NCBI GenBank assembly: GCA_024195585.1
Contig: SWBL01000025.1
Location: 1-64,000 of the forward strand
DNA from: Aureobasidium sp. EXF-3400
Taxonomy: Eukaryota; Ascomycota; Dothideomycetes; Dothideales; Saccotheciaceae
Direction of reading: 5' to 3'
Length of the DNA: 64,000 nucleotides
A model generated the notes under the pieces. It was not told where the DNA came from and made no database searches. It saw only the letters and a program-made list of their open reading frames with translations. Of the stretch, positions 11,437-22,823 are shown one piece after another. Every line of letters starts with the position of its first letter. Within the stretch, counting starts at the first letter, position 1. The position numbers and the translations under genes are program-made.

Positions 11437-11817
11437 ACGCTTACTTTCTCCCAAAATCCTTGATGTTTCCATCCTCATGTCATTAGCGAGTTTTTTTCTA
11501 CCATCTCAAGTGTTTCCCTTTCTATCGCAAATTATTCTGGAGTGGCCCGGAATCGGCCTTTTGGAGGTTTCGTCGGACCAGGCTTTTTCTCTCTGTTACC
11601 CCACGCTCACACTGCCGCCATCCATCGTTCAATCGAGGATCTGGAGTGGGATTTGGTATTGTGCTTTCACGACTCCTATCACGAAACACTGCAATTCATG
11701 TATTTTAGCTTCGTAAAAGAAGAAATCAAATTGGCATATTCTAAAAACTTATCAGTCCCTTGTGCAAATGGTCCAAAAGCTACAGGTCAAAGCACGCTTT
11801 ATACAACAAACATCAAG
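11437..11817. other. Convergent 3' intergenic region
   Basis: This 381-bp AT-leaning stretch lies between the ISU1 stop and the NLR stop on the opposite strand. Nothing beyond 3' untranslated sequence is visible. Confidence 0.4.
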
Positions 11818-14800
11818 TTATCTTCTTATCTTCTTTGACTTACCCCTTAGTCCTTCTTTCTTGACTCTGGAGGACCTTGGAGGCTCTATCTCGCGCATGC
11901 ATGTTGCCATGAGTATGTGGGTGCTCCCACTGCTTGTCCCTGCGTGGAATCGCTCGATGTGTTCGCGGAACATATGGGCAGATTTGAACTCCAATGACGT
12001 GTTGCACTCGTCGAACCTGTGCTCTCGCAGGAGATGATCCAACTGGTATCTCTGATTTGCTGGATTGGACTCGTCGCCACAATAGCCACAGATGACAGTC
12101 GTACCATCCGTGGCTGGTGATTTGTGGAAAGCTGGGGTGACCGTCCTAAGAGCCGCGCACGACCAAAATCGGCGCCACCCATGTTCAGACTCTTGGTGAT
12201 ACTCTGCTTGTCCCTTGTGCTTAAAGCGGGATGGACAATAGAGACATGAGTATCCACTTTCTTGTCGATGAGCCATACTGACACGCTGTTAGCAAGCGAT
12301 CGAACGAATGTTGATTGTTTTCAAAGCCAACCTGAGGTAATCCTCGCTGATAGTATAGTCTAGTCTGTCACCAAGCAGTTCCTCGACACTCCCTGAATCA
12401 GAGGCGTGAGAGTCTTCAATCCAGGTCGCGTCGTATTCTATCGGCAGTGACTTTCTGGAAGGAGCACTGTCACGTAGCACTCGCGGTTGTACGTAGATAC
12501 TAGCCCTGTCTTCGTATTCAGAAGTAGAATAATTGAGACCTTCAAGCGCCGTGGGCAGGGACTTCAGGCCTATCGATACTGCCGCGTGACAGCTCTCCGT
12601 AACGATATTGATATCCGTCGAGTTCTTATCTTGCGCAATCACACTGCGGCTCGATAGGATCTTGTAGCTGTTGTCCAGAGCCTGCAATATGTTATCAGAG
12701 ACACCAAGATCTGATTTATGTTTCCTTATCAGAGAAGAGAATCGCTCGTACGTCGCATCCGAGGCGAAGATGCATATTCCAGCGACTCTGTTAACAAGGT
12801 GCAGTATGACCCTTTTTCCAAACTGTTCTGAGATCATGGTAACAATACCTCTGGTAAGACCGATCGTAAGTCTCTTCCTATCAATCAGCGACATGAGCGC
12901 TTTGCTGATATCTAGCATAGTGGGTCGTCTGAGAGTGGGACGATAATCTCGATGGATTTTGCTAGCGTGCTTTTCTCGTTCTGGAATGATTGTGTTGACT
13001 GGCGGATCAAGGTAGCAATTGGAAGCAATAGCAAGGATAAGTTCTTCGGTCAACTCATTGAGTTCCCACTCATGCCCAAGAACCGACTCGAAAGTCTCGA
13101 GTTTGAAGCCTTTGGCTACAGTAAGCACATCGGACGGCGTCAGTGGATGCTCGATGGTTTGTGAATCGAGGAGAAGTTTCAGAATTTGAGATCCTGAAGG
13201 CGAGGTAGCGAGAATCCCTATAAGCTCTGTAGTAATGGGAATAGACAAGCCTAAGCTTACCAACTTCTGATAAGTGTAAGCTGATTCCGCTCGTAGCAGT
13301 CCGAGATAATCCTGATCTTGAAGTCGTATGTTCTCCTTTCGCGAATCGACGAGAAGTTGCAGAGCAGAATGAGACGTTCCAGCAACAATCAGCAATGTCC
13401 GAAAACTGACAGGGAACTCGTGGGTGGAGATTCTCACGAGATATTCAACGATTTTACGGTTCCATTTGTTGTTTGCGGCAGCACAAATTAACTCCTCAGT
13501 GATGACGATAGAGGCTAGATCCTCTTCGACCAAAATCCTCAGGATCTCCTCACCCTTAGGATTTAACGTTAGGGCGTACATGACCTTCGTATTGATAGAT
13601 GGTTTGGGTCCTTTTTGAAGTAATGCGCGCAGAGTCTGAGGCACATTGATCCGGAGATTCTGTGCGATTTGAGGAAGGTCATAATGACTGGAAGGGATCC
13701 CAATACGATCAACCAGCCACATGACGACCTCTGTATCGCCCATGCAGGCAGCAGAATCGAGTACGTTCCCATAAAAACCCAGTTCTTGGTTCGATTGAGA
13801 GAAATAGTCCTCCCAAAGATCCATCACACTTTTTTTGAGGCCAAGAAGTATTGCATAATATATGGGATGCATAAATAGGCCGATGCTCCTTGATGGGCCA
13901 GCCGGTTTGAAAACCTGTTTCTTCAGGGAATCCAAGAGTTGCTCGCGATTGGTGACATCCAGGAGGGAGTTGATTCTCGACTGCACTTCGTCACAGTCAA
14001 CAGAACCGGAAATCGTGTTCGTGTGTCTCGCATGAGCTAACCAAAACTGGTTCGCATACCCAAAGAGAACCTTTGACCCAGTCGGGGGATAACCAAAGAC
14101 AGACTCAACTGCCTGTGCTGTGACACAACGATTTGCCAATCGAGCCGTGAACTGATACCAATGGGGGCCTTCTTCGAGGCCCTCCCGAATAATAAGAAAT
14201 TCTTTGACTGTGAAATGGGCGAGTTTGATTGTTTCCCTGGTGTTTCCATCAATCACGGTGACTAGCACGCTAGTACAGATCCTCAAGACGTCTTCGACAA
14301 ACGGAAAGGCGACTACAGCAGCGACCTCAGAGGATGTTAACTCTCGGAACGATGAAGTCAACCAGATGAGTATTTGTCGCACACGTTGCTGATGAATGTC
14401 TGGTATTGTTTCCAGTGCTCGTTGATATGTTTCCTCCAATGACTTCGGGATAGTATTCAGCGCACTGCGAAAGTCTTCGGCGGTTGGACATGTGCGCAAG
14501 CGCCTAACCTGGAGATCTGTCCACCTGAATCTCCTGTTCGTCTGTTTAGTCATGACAACAGCAGTCCCGTTGGAATACACATACCTTTCCTCAGAGTGAA
14601 CTAGTTTTTGCTTAGCTAGAGACATGAGTTCTGCACCCCATCGCTTGATCAACTCATGGTTGAGAGCATGGTCGACGAACTTTTCCACGTCACTCTCTAG
14701 AGCTTGGTCTACGTTGAAAGAAATTTTGGCCACGGGCTGTAGTGATTTTCGAATGTCCGGTTCTCTTCTACTTGTAACGATGAGGTGTAGGTGTTCTTGA

Positions 14801-16558
14801 GTAAGAAGTTTCTCAAGGGTCTCCAGCAAGGTCGATCTTCCAGGAGAACTGTGCTCAGGATACTCGTCCAGGGCGTCCAAGACCAGAAAAACGTTTTCAT
14901 AACAAGCGATGAGATCCTTGAGCACGTCAAGAAGCTCATTGTGAGACGGCACGGTGTGGTAAGAATGGTGATCCTTCCACAGCTTCTGGATCTTTTCCGG
15001 TAGAGGGTAGCAGATCAGCTGTCTCATGATCGAGCGAAGCATGGAAGATATGTCCTGCGTTGCTGCACTACTGAATTGAAAATACCAGTAACTGACGCGA
15101 TCACTCGTTCGCACTTTGCACTTTTCGATGAGATCATCGATGATCTTCGAACTGAGAAGTTGTTAGATCTTGGTTGCTGCTGTTGGCGACTGGATGACTC
15201 GTTACATACCTCAAGACGGTCTTCCCACATCCCGCTGATGGGTGTCAGTATCAATTCTTGAGTGTCCACCAGAGTCCGCTTACCTACGCCATGAACCCAG
15301 AACAACCCACCGGAATGACACCAATTAGAATACTTCCAATCTTCAAGCAACCACTCTCCTGTGTCCTCCACACGGCAATCACGAGTCTCGTTTTGAATCT
15401 TTGAGAAGCCTGATGAGGGTGACAGCCACTCTAGTACCTCTCGCTCCCTAGCGCCTTCAAAAGTATGTAAGCACTGGTATATCAGTAACATCAGTATGAC
15501 GTACTGTCGATGTGTCGATACGTCTGCTGGGTGACGTTCGTGTTATCAGCTAACTGCGAGGAAATATTGCCCATATTCTGTTCAATGGTCTGTGTCTGTG
15601 CCACTTGCGTAGGGGCGAGATGGTTAAGCAATTCTTTAGCGAAGACGGCAGCGGTTGCGGCTGCATATCTCTGCCAACTATCGTTCTTGTGCGAATCACT
15701 GTAATCGGAGATGCCTCGTATAACGAGACATGGGAAGTTGTTCATCAGACCAGCGGCCTCCATCTCGAAGCAGAGCACTCCACCTAGGCCTCGACTGATC
15801 TCGTCTCTTTCTAGAGCGTCTTTCATGACCCTGCTGCCCGAAGCGATGGTGCCGTAATGGATAGTGGGTAGTTTGTCGTCCCTTTCCTTACGCTGCATCG
15901 TGTGTTCTTTGCTGCATGCCAGACAATCATCCTCGCTCTCGTGTGTATAGTTCGGTGAATACAAGTCATCGGCGAGCTCTGTTGGGAATTGGTATTTCGG
16001 AAGCCGCTCGGCCAACTGTGATAGATGTGCAGCTATGTTGAGCTCATCCATCTCTTGAGCGGCTATGACATCGGTAAGAGTGGTGAGTAAGGCGTTTGGT
16101 GGTGGAGATAATGACCCAGTGCGTTCGAAAACTCCTTTCGGTCGTGACTTCCCGAAGTCGTATTGGACAACACCTCCATGCTCTCCAGCCGGTTGGCTTA
16201 CAACAACATCCCCGAGGCGTATATCATGCTTCTTACTTGGTACGCCGCCTCCTATACCAACCATCAGACCAAAGCGAATGAAGGGAAAGCTGGACTTCAT
16301 GTGCAAGGCAACACTGGCAGCTGATACATTACCAGTCCTTCCTGCTGGTAGACATCCGATAACGATGTTGTGGTCTCCGATGCGGCCGAAACGATAGGAG
16401 TTGTCATCGTCTTGATTCTGCGCAAGACGCGAAGAATGTTCCTCATCTAGCGCTTTCACAGCTGCTGCCAACTCTATCGGTAGAGCGCAGATCACGCCAA
16501 TGGTATATGCTTCACTGCTGTACCTTTTGCATGTTGAAGAAGTAGAGGCCGCAGACAT
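11818..16558 (-). CDS. NLR-like receptor: PNP_UDP - NACHT - degenerate repeats - C2H2 zinc fingers
   Basis: I rebuilt one gene from five or six exons: 16558-15505, 15454-15284, 15234-15210 (25 nt), 15151-12332 (probably split by a 51-nt in-frame intron 14584-14534), and 12277-11818. Length is about 1492 aa, or 1509 if the 51-nt intron is kept. Residues about 15-330 are a nucleoside-phosphorylase-like (PNP_UDP) effector: IGVICALPIELAAA near the start, and CFEMEAAGLMNNFPCLVIRG plus SDYSDSHK near its end. The NACHT follows, with Walker A HGVAGCGKT completed only by the micro-exon (residues about 405-413) and Walker B VFLVLDALDE (about 503). The middle has weak about 30-residue repeats (ITEELICAAANNKWNRKIVE). 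The last 150 residues hold C2H2-type fingers, the first being CLYC-x12-H-x4-H. Fungal NLRs act in non-self recognition and cell death. The 15504-15455 intron uses an AAG acceptor and is the weakest join. Confidence 0.85.
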
Positions 16559-17391
16559 GACTATTTTTCAGGCGCATGTATAGAGTTAGGCTCCAAGATA
16601 GAGTGAGAGTCACGTCGAGACTCGTTCCGTGGACGAATGCGAAACACCCGGAGAGAGTGAGAGTAGGTTATCCGAACGGTTGGGAACCAGAAGAACTTAT
16701 CTTGCGGGACACCACCCTCCCTCATTGAACGCCAAAATATGCACGATGGGCCGATGACCAATGGCTACTTCGAGGCGCCTAAGCATCACATGGCGCAGCC
16801 CCAGATCCCCTTGCCAGGCGTCGAAAGTACCTCGAAGATAAACAACACCGAGCGCTAGTATGGTCCGAGGTGAGGCTGTGTTGCGCAACTGAGAGTTATC
16901 TTGCAGAGCTTCGAATAACCATGTTTGCCCAAAAGTTGATATTGAACGAGGTTCTTATACAAAGGGGATAACAGCCGAAGAGCGGATTGCGGCCGCCTTC
17001 ATGCAGAAGTCGAAGCCTCTGACGCGCGATGCATGATCATTTGGTCTGCAATCATGACCATCATTTTGGGCCACATTTGGACGTGAAGGAGTTTGGCTCC
17101 ACGCCGTAAGACATTATTTTGTGCAATCTTTACGACCGCCCATCAACTGTTCAATTGAGAACAGCACATCTACCGTTGGTGAGATACGACCAAAAACGTG
17201 CCCAGAACGACCAAAGTGGACTAACGTTCATACCTCGTTGTGTCTCTTCCGAGACTCAGGATCGAGCAACAAAGGATGGCCAGATATATCACTTTATTCG
17301 AGCATTGTTCGGAGACACTTCGTCATACGATATAGGTGTAGCGTGACGTAGCTCGTACTTGTCTATGTATTTTCGGCGTCTATATATCTAT
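16559..17391. promoter_or_regulatory. NLR promoter region and 3' side of nitrilase gene
   Basis: This gap of about 830 bp lies upstream of the NLR ATG and downstream of the nitrilase stop, since both genes are on the minus strand. The ORFs inside have no recognisable protein character. I see no repeat, TE terminus or RNA gene. Confidence 0.35.
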
Positions 17392-18422
17392 TCACACCTC
17401 AGCGTAAACATCACTAGCAGAGAGGTCAGTAAGGCAATCCACAGAAACATTGTAACGATCAAACTTACGTTCTCCTGTGAAGCGGTACACCCTTCTTGAT
17501 CGTTGCTAATTGATCATGATCTATCTCGGCTGTGGCGAGTTCGGGCTCCCATGAGTCGCCCTTCCTGTTGAAGTCCTCCTCACTGCCGAGCTCTGCAAGG
17601 ATTCTACCCCAGGGATCAATGATCAAAGAGTGACCGTAACTTGATCGCTTCTTGTTGTGAGGGCCAACTTGAGCAGGAGCAAGAACGTATGATTGTGTCT
17701 CGATTGCGCGAGCCTTTAGTAGTGCATGCCAGTGGTACTTGCCAGTATCGGGCGCGAAAGCTGAAGGGTAGCAGATTATATCACACTTTTGACGTTTTAG
17801 AGCGAGAGCAAGTTCGGGGAATCGTAGGTCGAAGCAGATGCACGAGCCCACTCTGCCGACGGGCGAGTCGAAGGGTGCCAGGATACTGTTGCCAGGCTCA
17901 ACAGTGTCGCTCTCCTTCATGTTAGGACCGTCGTCCAGTTCCATGTCAAACATGTGAAGCTTTTGGTAGCGCTGTGTGATCTCTCCGTTCTCATCGATCC
18001 AGATCAGAGTGTTCTTGATTTTCTTTGGTGTTTCTGAGGGCTCGTGAATGCCAACATTGATACAGAGGTTGTTCTTCTTAGCCTCCTCTTGAAGACCGAG
18101 AACGAAAGGTGAGTCTGTGACAGATTTGCAAAGGTTGTAGGATTCATCAGGCGATCCTCCAATGTAATCGGCGGCTTCGGGAAGGAAGAGAACCTTTACT
18201 GCGCACGCTCGGTCAGTTACTGTATGTTCAGAATCTTGATTGGGTGAACAGACCTTTGCACCTTCGGCAACGGCCTTCTTAACGAGAGTCTTGCACTGCT
18301 CAAGGTTGTGAGACAAGTCCGAGGTGGAGCATATTTGACCAATTGCCTAGGAATAGAATTAGTTTACTGGCTGTTAAAACAAAGGAAAGTGTGTATTGGT
18401 GTTGACTGACTGCTTTGACCAT
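17392..18422 (-). CDS. Carbon-nitrogen hydrolase, probably deaminated-glutathione amidase (NIT1/yeast Nit2 type)
   Basis: Four exons: 18422-18411 (12 nt: ATG GTC AAA GCA), 18346-18254, 18193-17469 and 17413-17392 (22 nt), giving 283 aa. The tiny first exon restores the N-terminus MVKA-AIGQICSTSDL. The last exon turns a premature RRT stop into the family C-terminus HRRTDVYAEV. The middle intron (18253-18194, 60 nt) is in frame if unspliced, but removing it gives GAK-VLFLPEA, which fits the family. Catalytic residues visible are Glu in LFLPEA, Lys in RYQKLHMFD and Cys in GSCICFDLRFPE. The LDDGPNMKESDTVEPG segment and the HRR[PT]D-type C-terminus point to the NIT1/yeast Nit2 branch, which repairs deaminated glutathione, rather than omega-amidase. 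That sub-family choice is an inference. Confidence 0.88.
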
Positions 18423-18791
18423 GTCTGCGGTATTGTTTACTGTTCTTGATGGTGGTTTTGGTCAACGTGGAGAGATTGAAGGGGCAAGATTAAGAAGAAT
18501 GGGGAAGGGAAGGAAAGAAGGGTCATGGGGAAAAGATATGCAGGGCCCGCAGGGATGCGATCGATCGACGGCAGGTACGCATCTGGCAATAAGATAGAGA
18601 TGCAATAGTCATCAGTTACTCGATAAGGAAAGCGCAATCGGGCGACTATTAAAAAGTGCAGGAACGAAAGGCCATTTTGACTACGTCACGTTTTGCCAAG
18701 GCTCACACCCGAGCGGCCTCGGCGCGCATGGCAATGGCTCACGGCGGACCATCAATGTTTCCGTGACAGTGCTCACCAACACTATGCCGCA
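18423..18791. promoter_or_regulatory. Bidirectional promoter region, nitrilase / TMF-like gene
   Basis: This 369-bp spacer separates two divergent ATGs (18422 minus, 18792 plus), so both promoters must lie here or overlap the leaders. I do not see a clear TATA box. Confidence 0.45.
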
Positions 18792-21553
18792 ATGGCATCA
18801 CAGCCAACCAACAAACCAAAAGCATCACGATGGGGCTCCTTACTCTCGGCAGCCACGGCGACCGTCGCTGGTCTCGAATCTGGATTGGACAAGATCCTAG
18901 CCGAGAACAACGATGCGTCTGCTCGCAGCAGGGCCGACGAAGCTGCCGCCAACGAGAAGCCATCAGCCGAAGAGCCTATTGCCCTCGAAGTTCCAAGCGC
19001 TGCCTCAGATGTCTCGCGTAGCCCATCTCGCTCTCGCGTCAATGAGCGATTACAAGCAAAACTGGCCAAGGCTGCTGCTAGTCGCAATCCCTCTCGCTCA
19101 TCGACTCCCCTGAATCAGCCTGCCAGTCCCAGATCCAGTATTGATTCAAGGCAGTCGGTCGACATACCACGAACGCAAACAGATTCGAGAGTCGATGCCA
19201 CATCAACAACAGCTGCCGATGTTCCAGTACTCAATGTCTCGACTGCAACCGACCACACGACCGCTGAACCCGTTACTGAGTCCATGATCTCAGGCTCCGC
19301 TCCCAATCTTGTAGTCACCGAACCCTCTCCCACTCTCTTGACCTCTGGACTACCAATAAACCCTGCTCGCATCTCCAATGACAGCCAGACCAGACCCGAG
19401 ATCGATGTCGATAGCGAAGATCCATCAGAAATACCCGTTGAGAAGCCTAAAGAAGGACTGTCCCAAAAGCCTACAGAGGAGTCCGAAGTCATAGTGCCGA
19501 AAGTTATACCCGACCTGGACGCTGAACCCACAGGATCGCATCCGGAAGCTGAACAAACCGAAAAGCAGAGGCTGGAAGAATATATCGACAAGCTCGAAGC
19601 CAAGCTCAGTTATTTTGCCAAAGAAACGGCTGCTGCTGCGCAAGAGACAATCTCGAATACACAGACTACACCACACGAGCGTAAGCTTGCGGAAAAAGAC
19701 GAGCTCATTGCTACTCTAAGAAGAGAAGGTATCGAATTGAGCAAGACCGAATGGCGTCAAAGAAACGCTATCAAAGAGCGAGGAACCGCTATTCAGAAGA
19801 TGCGCGTACAAACACAGCAGGACGAAAAGGCCATGGCTGAGCTTCGAAAGCGTCTTGCTAGATTTGAGGATTCTGAATCGGACATGAAGCAACAACTGAG
19901 GCGGACGGAACAAGTCGAAAGACAGAATGCTGAGCATCTCAAACGAGTATCGAACATGGAGAAAGACCTTGAAAGTCGCAAGTCAGATCTCGCGAGCAAT
20001 AAAGCCACCATTGCTGTCTTGCGGAGTCAACTGCTCGATGCTGAGAAGAAAGCCGAAAAGGCAGAGAGTAGCGTCACTCAGGCAGATACGAAGAAGCTAT
20101 TCGCTGTTCAAGAACAACTCGAGGACGCGAAGTTAGAGAAGAAGTTGGCAGAGGATAGATGGAGCGCAGAGGTTAAGCGAATGAACGAAGAAGCTCGTCA
20201 GCAGAAACAGCAGGCCAGTTTCCGCGAGGCAGAGCTCACCAACGAGATCTCGGTAAGTCTAGGCCATGGCGGGAAACAGCTTGTGAATGTGATACTCATG
20301 TGCAAGTGTAGAATTATGAGAGTCGTCTTGAAGCACTTCGTGTTCGTGCTGAGGAAGCATCTTCAGATGCTGGAGGCGATTCACAAGCCAAACTGCTTCG
20401 TCAGATCGAAACACTGCAGACTCAATACTCTATGGCAGCAGAGAACTGGCGAACCATCGAAACTTCCCTGAATGGACGTATTGCCGCCATTGAAAAGGAA
20501 CGAGACGAAGCTACAAAGCGTGAAGCCGATGTACGCAAGAAAGCTCGCGACATCAGCAGCAAGGCCAAGCGCTTCGAAGAACAGATCGAACAAACGACCG
20601 AGGAGTCGCAACTTTTGACTTCGCAGCTGCAAGCCAGCAAGACGGAATTAAAGAAACTGCAATCACGTCTTGAAGCCACAGAGACATCGCTGAGCGAAGC
20701 AAAGGCAGATCTCGATCGTCAAAAGCAGTCCTTCGAGACGGAGCTGAGTCAGAAGCTCGAGGAGGAAAGAACAAGGCAAATATCGCAAGGTCTCGGCATT
20801 GCCAGCCCCAGCAACGGAGCCATGGCCTCACGAACACAGTCTCCCACCAGCTATTTCCGAAAGCAATCCGCACAAGATGTCTACGGATCTGTACAGTCAC
20901 GGCGCGGACTCTCACGCATACCTTCGCAAGAGCAGACACCAACACTGTCCATAGATCGTTCTGTATCTCGACGCCCATCAACTCTGACCCCCGGACTGAT
21001 AACTTCTCGCACGCCGATGACCCCTGACTTCCCCTCCCCAAGCGTCAGCAGACAAGGCTCCATGTTCTCTCTCGCCCAACTCATCAACGGCAACAACGGC
21101 AACGCACCCCAAACCCCCTCCATCCACACCACCAACGACGACGCGGACGACGCCTTCGACAACAGATCCAGCCCTCAACGCACAATCAACGATGTCATCA
21201 GTGCCTCCACCGTCCACACCGGTCCCTCTGTACAGCTCGTCCAACACATGTCATCCAAGATTCAACGTCTCGAAGCCGAGAAGTCAGCCACAAAAGACGA
21301 ACTTGCGAGATTGGTCGCTCAACGCGATGAAGCTAGAGATGAAGTCGTATCTATGATGCGCGAGATTGATACCAAACGCAGTGTAGATGGCAAGACTGAT
21401 AAGTTGGAGTCAGAGTTGGGACAGGTTAAGCAGAGATACGAGGCTTGTCTTGAGATGCTTGGAGAGAAAGAAGAAGAGGTTGAGGAGTTGAAGAGTGATC
21501 TTGTCGAGGTCAAGAAGATGTATCGGGAGCTTGTTGATAGGAACATGAAGTGA
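18792..21553 (+). CDS. TMF/Sgm1-like golgin (TATA element modulatory factor family)
   Basis: Exons are 18792-20252 and 20312-21553, with a 59-nt phase-0 intron (GTAAGT...GTGTAG), giving 900 aa. Sequence upstream in the same frame begins with TTG, so the first usable start is the ATG at 18792. The N-terminus has the short conserved motif WGSLLSAATATVAGLESGLD seen at the start of fungal TMF/Sgm1 proteins. Residues about 290-490 and 495-620 are continuous coiled coil. After a Ser/Pro-rich linker, the C-terminal about 90 residues form a second coiled coil ending EMLGEKEEEVEELKSDLVEV and a KMYREL segment, matching the TMF TATA-binding-like domain, which in animals and yeast binds Rab6/Ypt6-type GTPases at the Golgi. 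A role in Golgi vesicle tethering is inferred from the family. Confidence 0.82.
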
Positions 21554-21672
21554 TGGGGAGATGTCGAGTTGTTTGAGAAGGAGAATCTCTAATAGATGCA
21601 TTATGTCGTGTTTAATAACCATTTCGCTTCCCGCGCTTTCAGAAGATATTACCAATTGGTACAGAGTCCCAT

Positions 21673-22636
21673 TTATAGGGTAATACCCTCCTCCTCGGCA
21701 GCTCTCGTGATATAATCTCTGACCTACAACAAAGTCAGCAACAAATCTCTGAAAGCCAAGAAAACAAGCATTCAAACTCACCTTAGCATCAGGAGCAAGA
21801 TCCAGCGCCAAAGCACCAGTACTGTCCTTCTTATCCGTCTCAGCCCCAGCCTTCAACAACACCACCGCCGCATCACCATGCCCCTCAGCAACCGCATGAT
21901 GCAAAGCCGTACACCCATCCGCATCAGTAGCATTAACCGGACTCCTGTTCGCCAACAACAACTTAATCATCGGCACATTGCCCACAGCAGCTGCCCTGTG
22001 TAAAGGCAATTGCCCTCTTTTATCCTTGACTCTTGCTGAAGCTTTGTATTCGAGTAGCTTCTTTGCGGTATCCAAATTTGACTTTGAGGCTGCGAAGTGC
22101 AAAGCTGTGGCTCCTGTGGAGGTTGTGAGGGTGGGGTCTGCGTTTTTTGCTAGCAGGAGGTTGATCAAGGGCTCGGAGGTTGCGGTATCTTTTAGGGAGG
22201 AGGCAATCATGAGGGGGGTCCAGCCTGCTCCGTCCTATGTGGTTTGTCTTGTCAGTGCTGTTTCCTACAAGTTGGGAGTGGATATGTATAGCGTACTTGA
22301 ACGTCTGGATCAAAGTCTTTGCGATCGGAGAGGATTTCGACAATGGGGAGGCGGTTGTAGGATGCGGCCCAGTGGATGGGAAGTCTGTCATCGTCGTCGC
22401 GTAGTTTGGCGAGCTTGGGATTTGCCTGAGAAAAGGAAAGGGACGTCAGGATCGTGATGATAGTGAATAGCGAGGAAGATGGTGCATGCATACATTTAGT
22501 AGTGATTCGGCGAGGTTGACTGGTGCAGCATTAGCAATGTGCTCTGGTAAGCTGGGGTCTGTGAACACGCACTCTGTCCATCGCGACAGGCAGCATGAAT
22601 TGCAAACTTGTTCGTCTCTCCTTGATCAGTCGCCAT
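21673..22636 (-). CDS. NAS6: Ankyrin-repeat proteasome assembly chaperone Nas6 / gankyrin (PSMD10)
   Basis: Five exons: 22636-22573, 22519-22494 (26 nt), 22425-22297, 22234-21782 and 21723-21673, giving 240 aa, close to the usual 230-240. All joins keep frame: GQ-INLAESLLN, ANPKLAKLRDDDD, DPDVQ-DGAGWTPLM, DAK-VRDYITRAAEEEG. The protein is almost entirely ankyrin repeats, for example RLPIHWAASYNRLPIVEIL, TALHFAASKSNLDTAKKLL, QLPLHRAAAVGNVPMIKLLL and TALHHAVAEGHGDAAVVLL. Nas6 binds the C-domain of the proteasomal ATPase Rpt3 and guides assembly of the 19S base. The short length, lack of other domains and repeat order favour Nas6 over generic ankyrin proteins. Four introns in under 1 kb is dense for this region. 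Confidence 0.87.
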
Positions 22637-22823
22637 GTTGACTTTGGTTATGCGGGAAGCTGGAAGCACATGAAACTTGGTGACGCTCTCAGAGAAGAAC
22701 AACCCTCGTGAAACGCGGGGTGATCATGCGGGGTGGGGTTTGTGAAAGTTGTTGTGAGTGAGCACAAACTTATTCATTAATCATTAATGCTGCATGTTCT
22801 GTGGTTCCATGCCAGCCTATGCA

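Noticed and set aside
11818..12276. Stand-alone zinc-finger gene on the minus strand
   Set aside because: A 54-nt intron (12331-12278) with good sites joins it in frame to the NLR, and the upstream frame otherwise ends just after the donor.
12289..15114. Stand-alone NACHT-like gene starting at 15114
   Set aside because: It lacks the Walker A and starts inside the NACHT; upstream exons supply the P-loop and PNP domain in frame.
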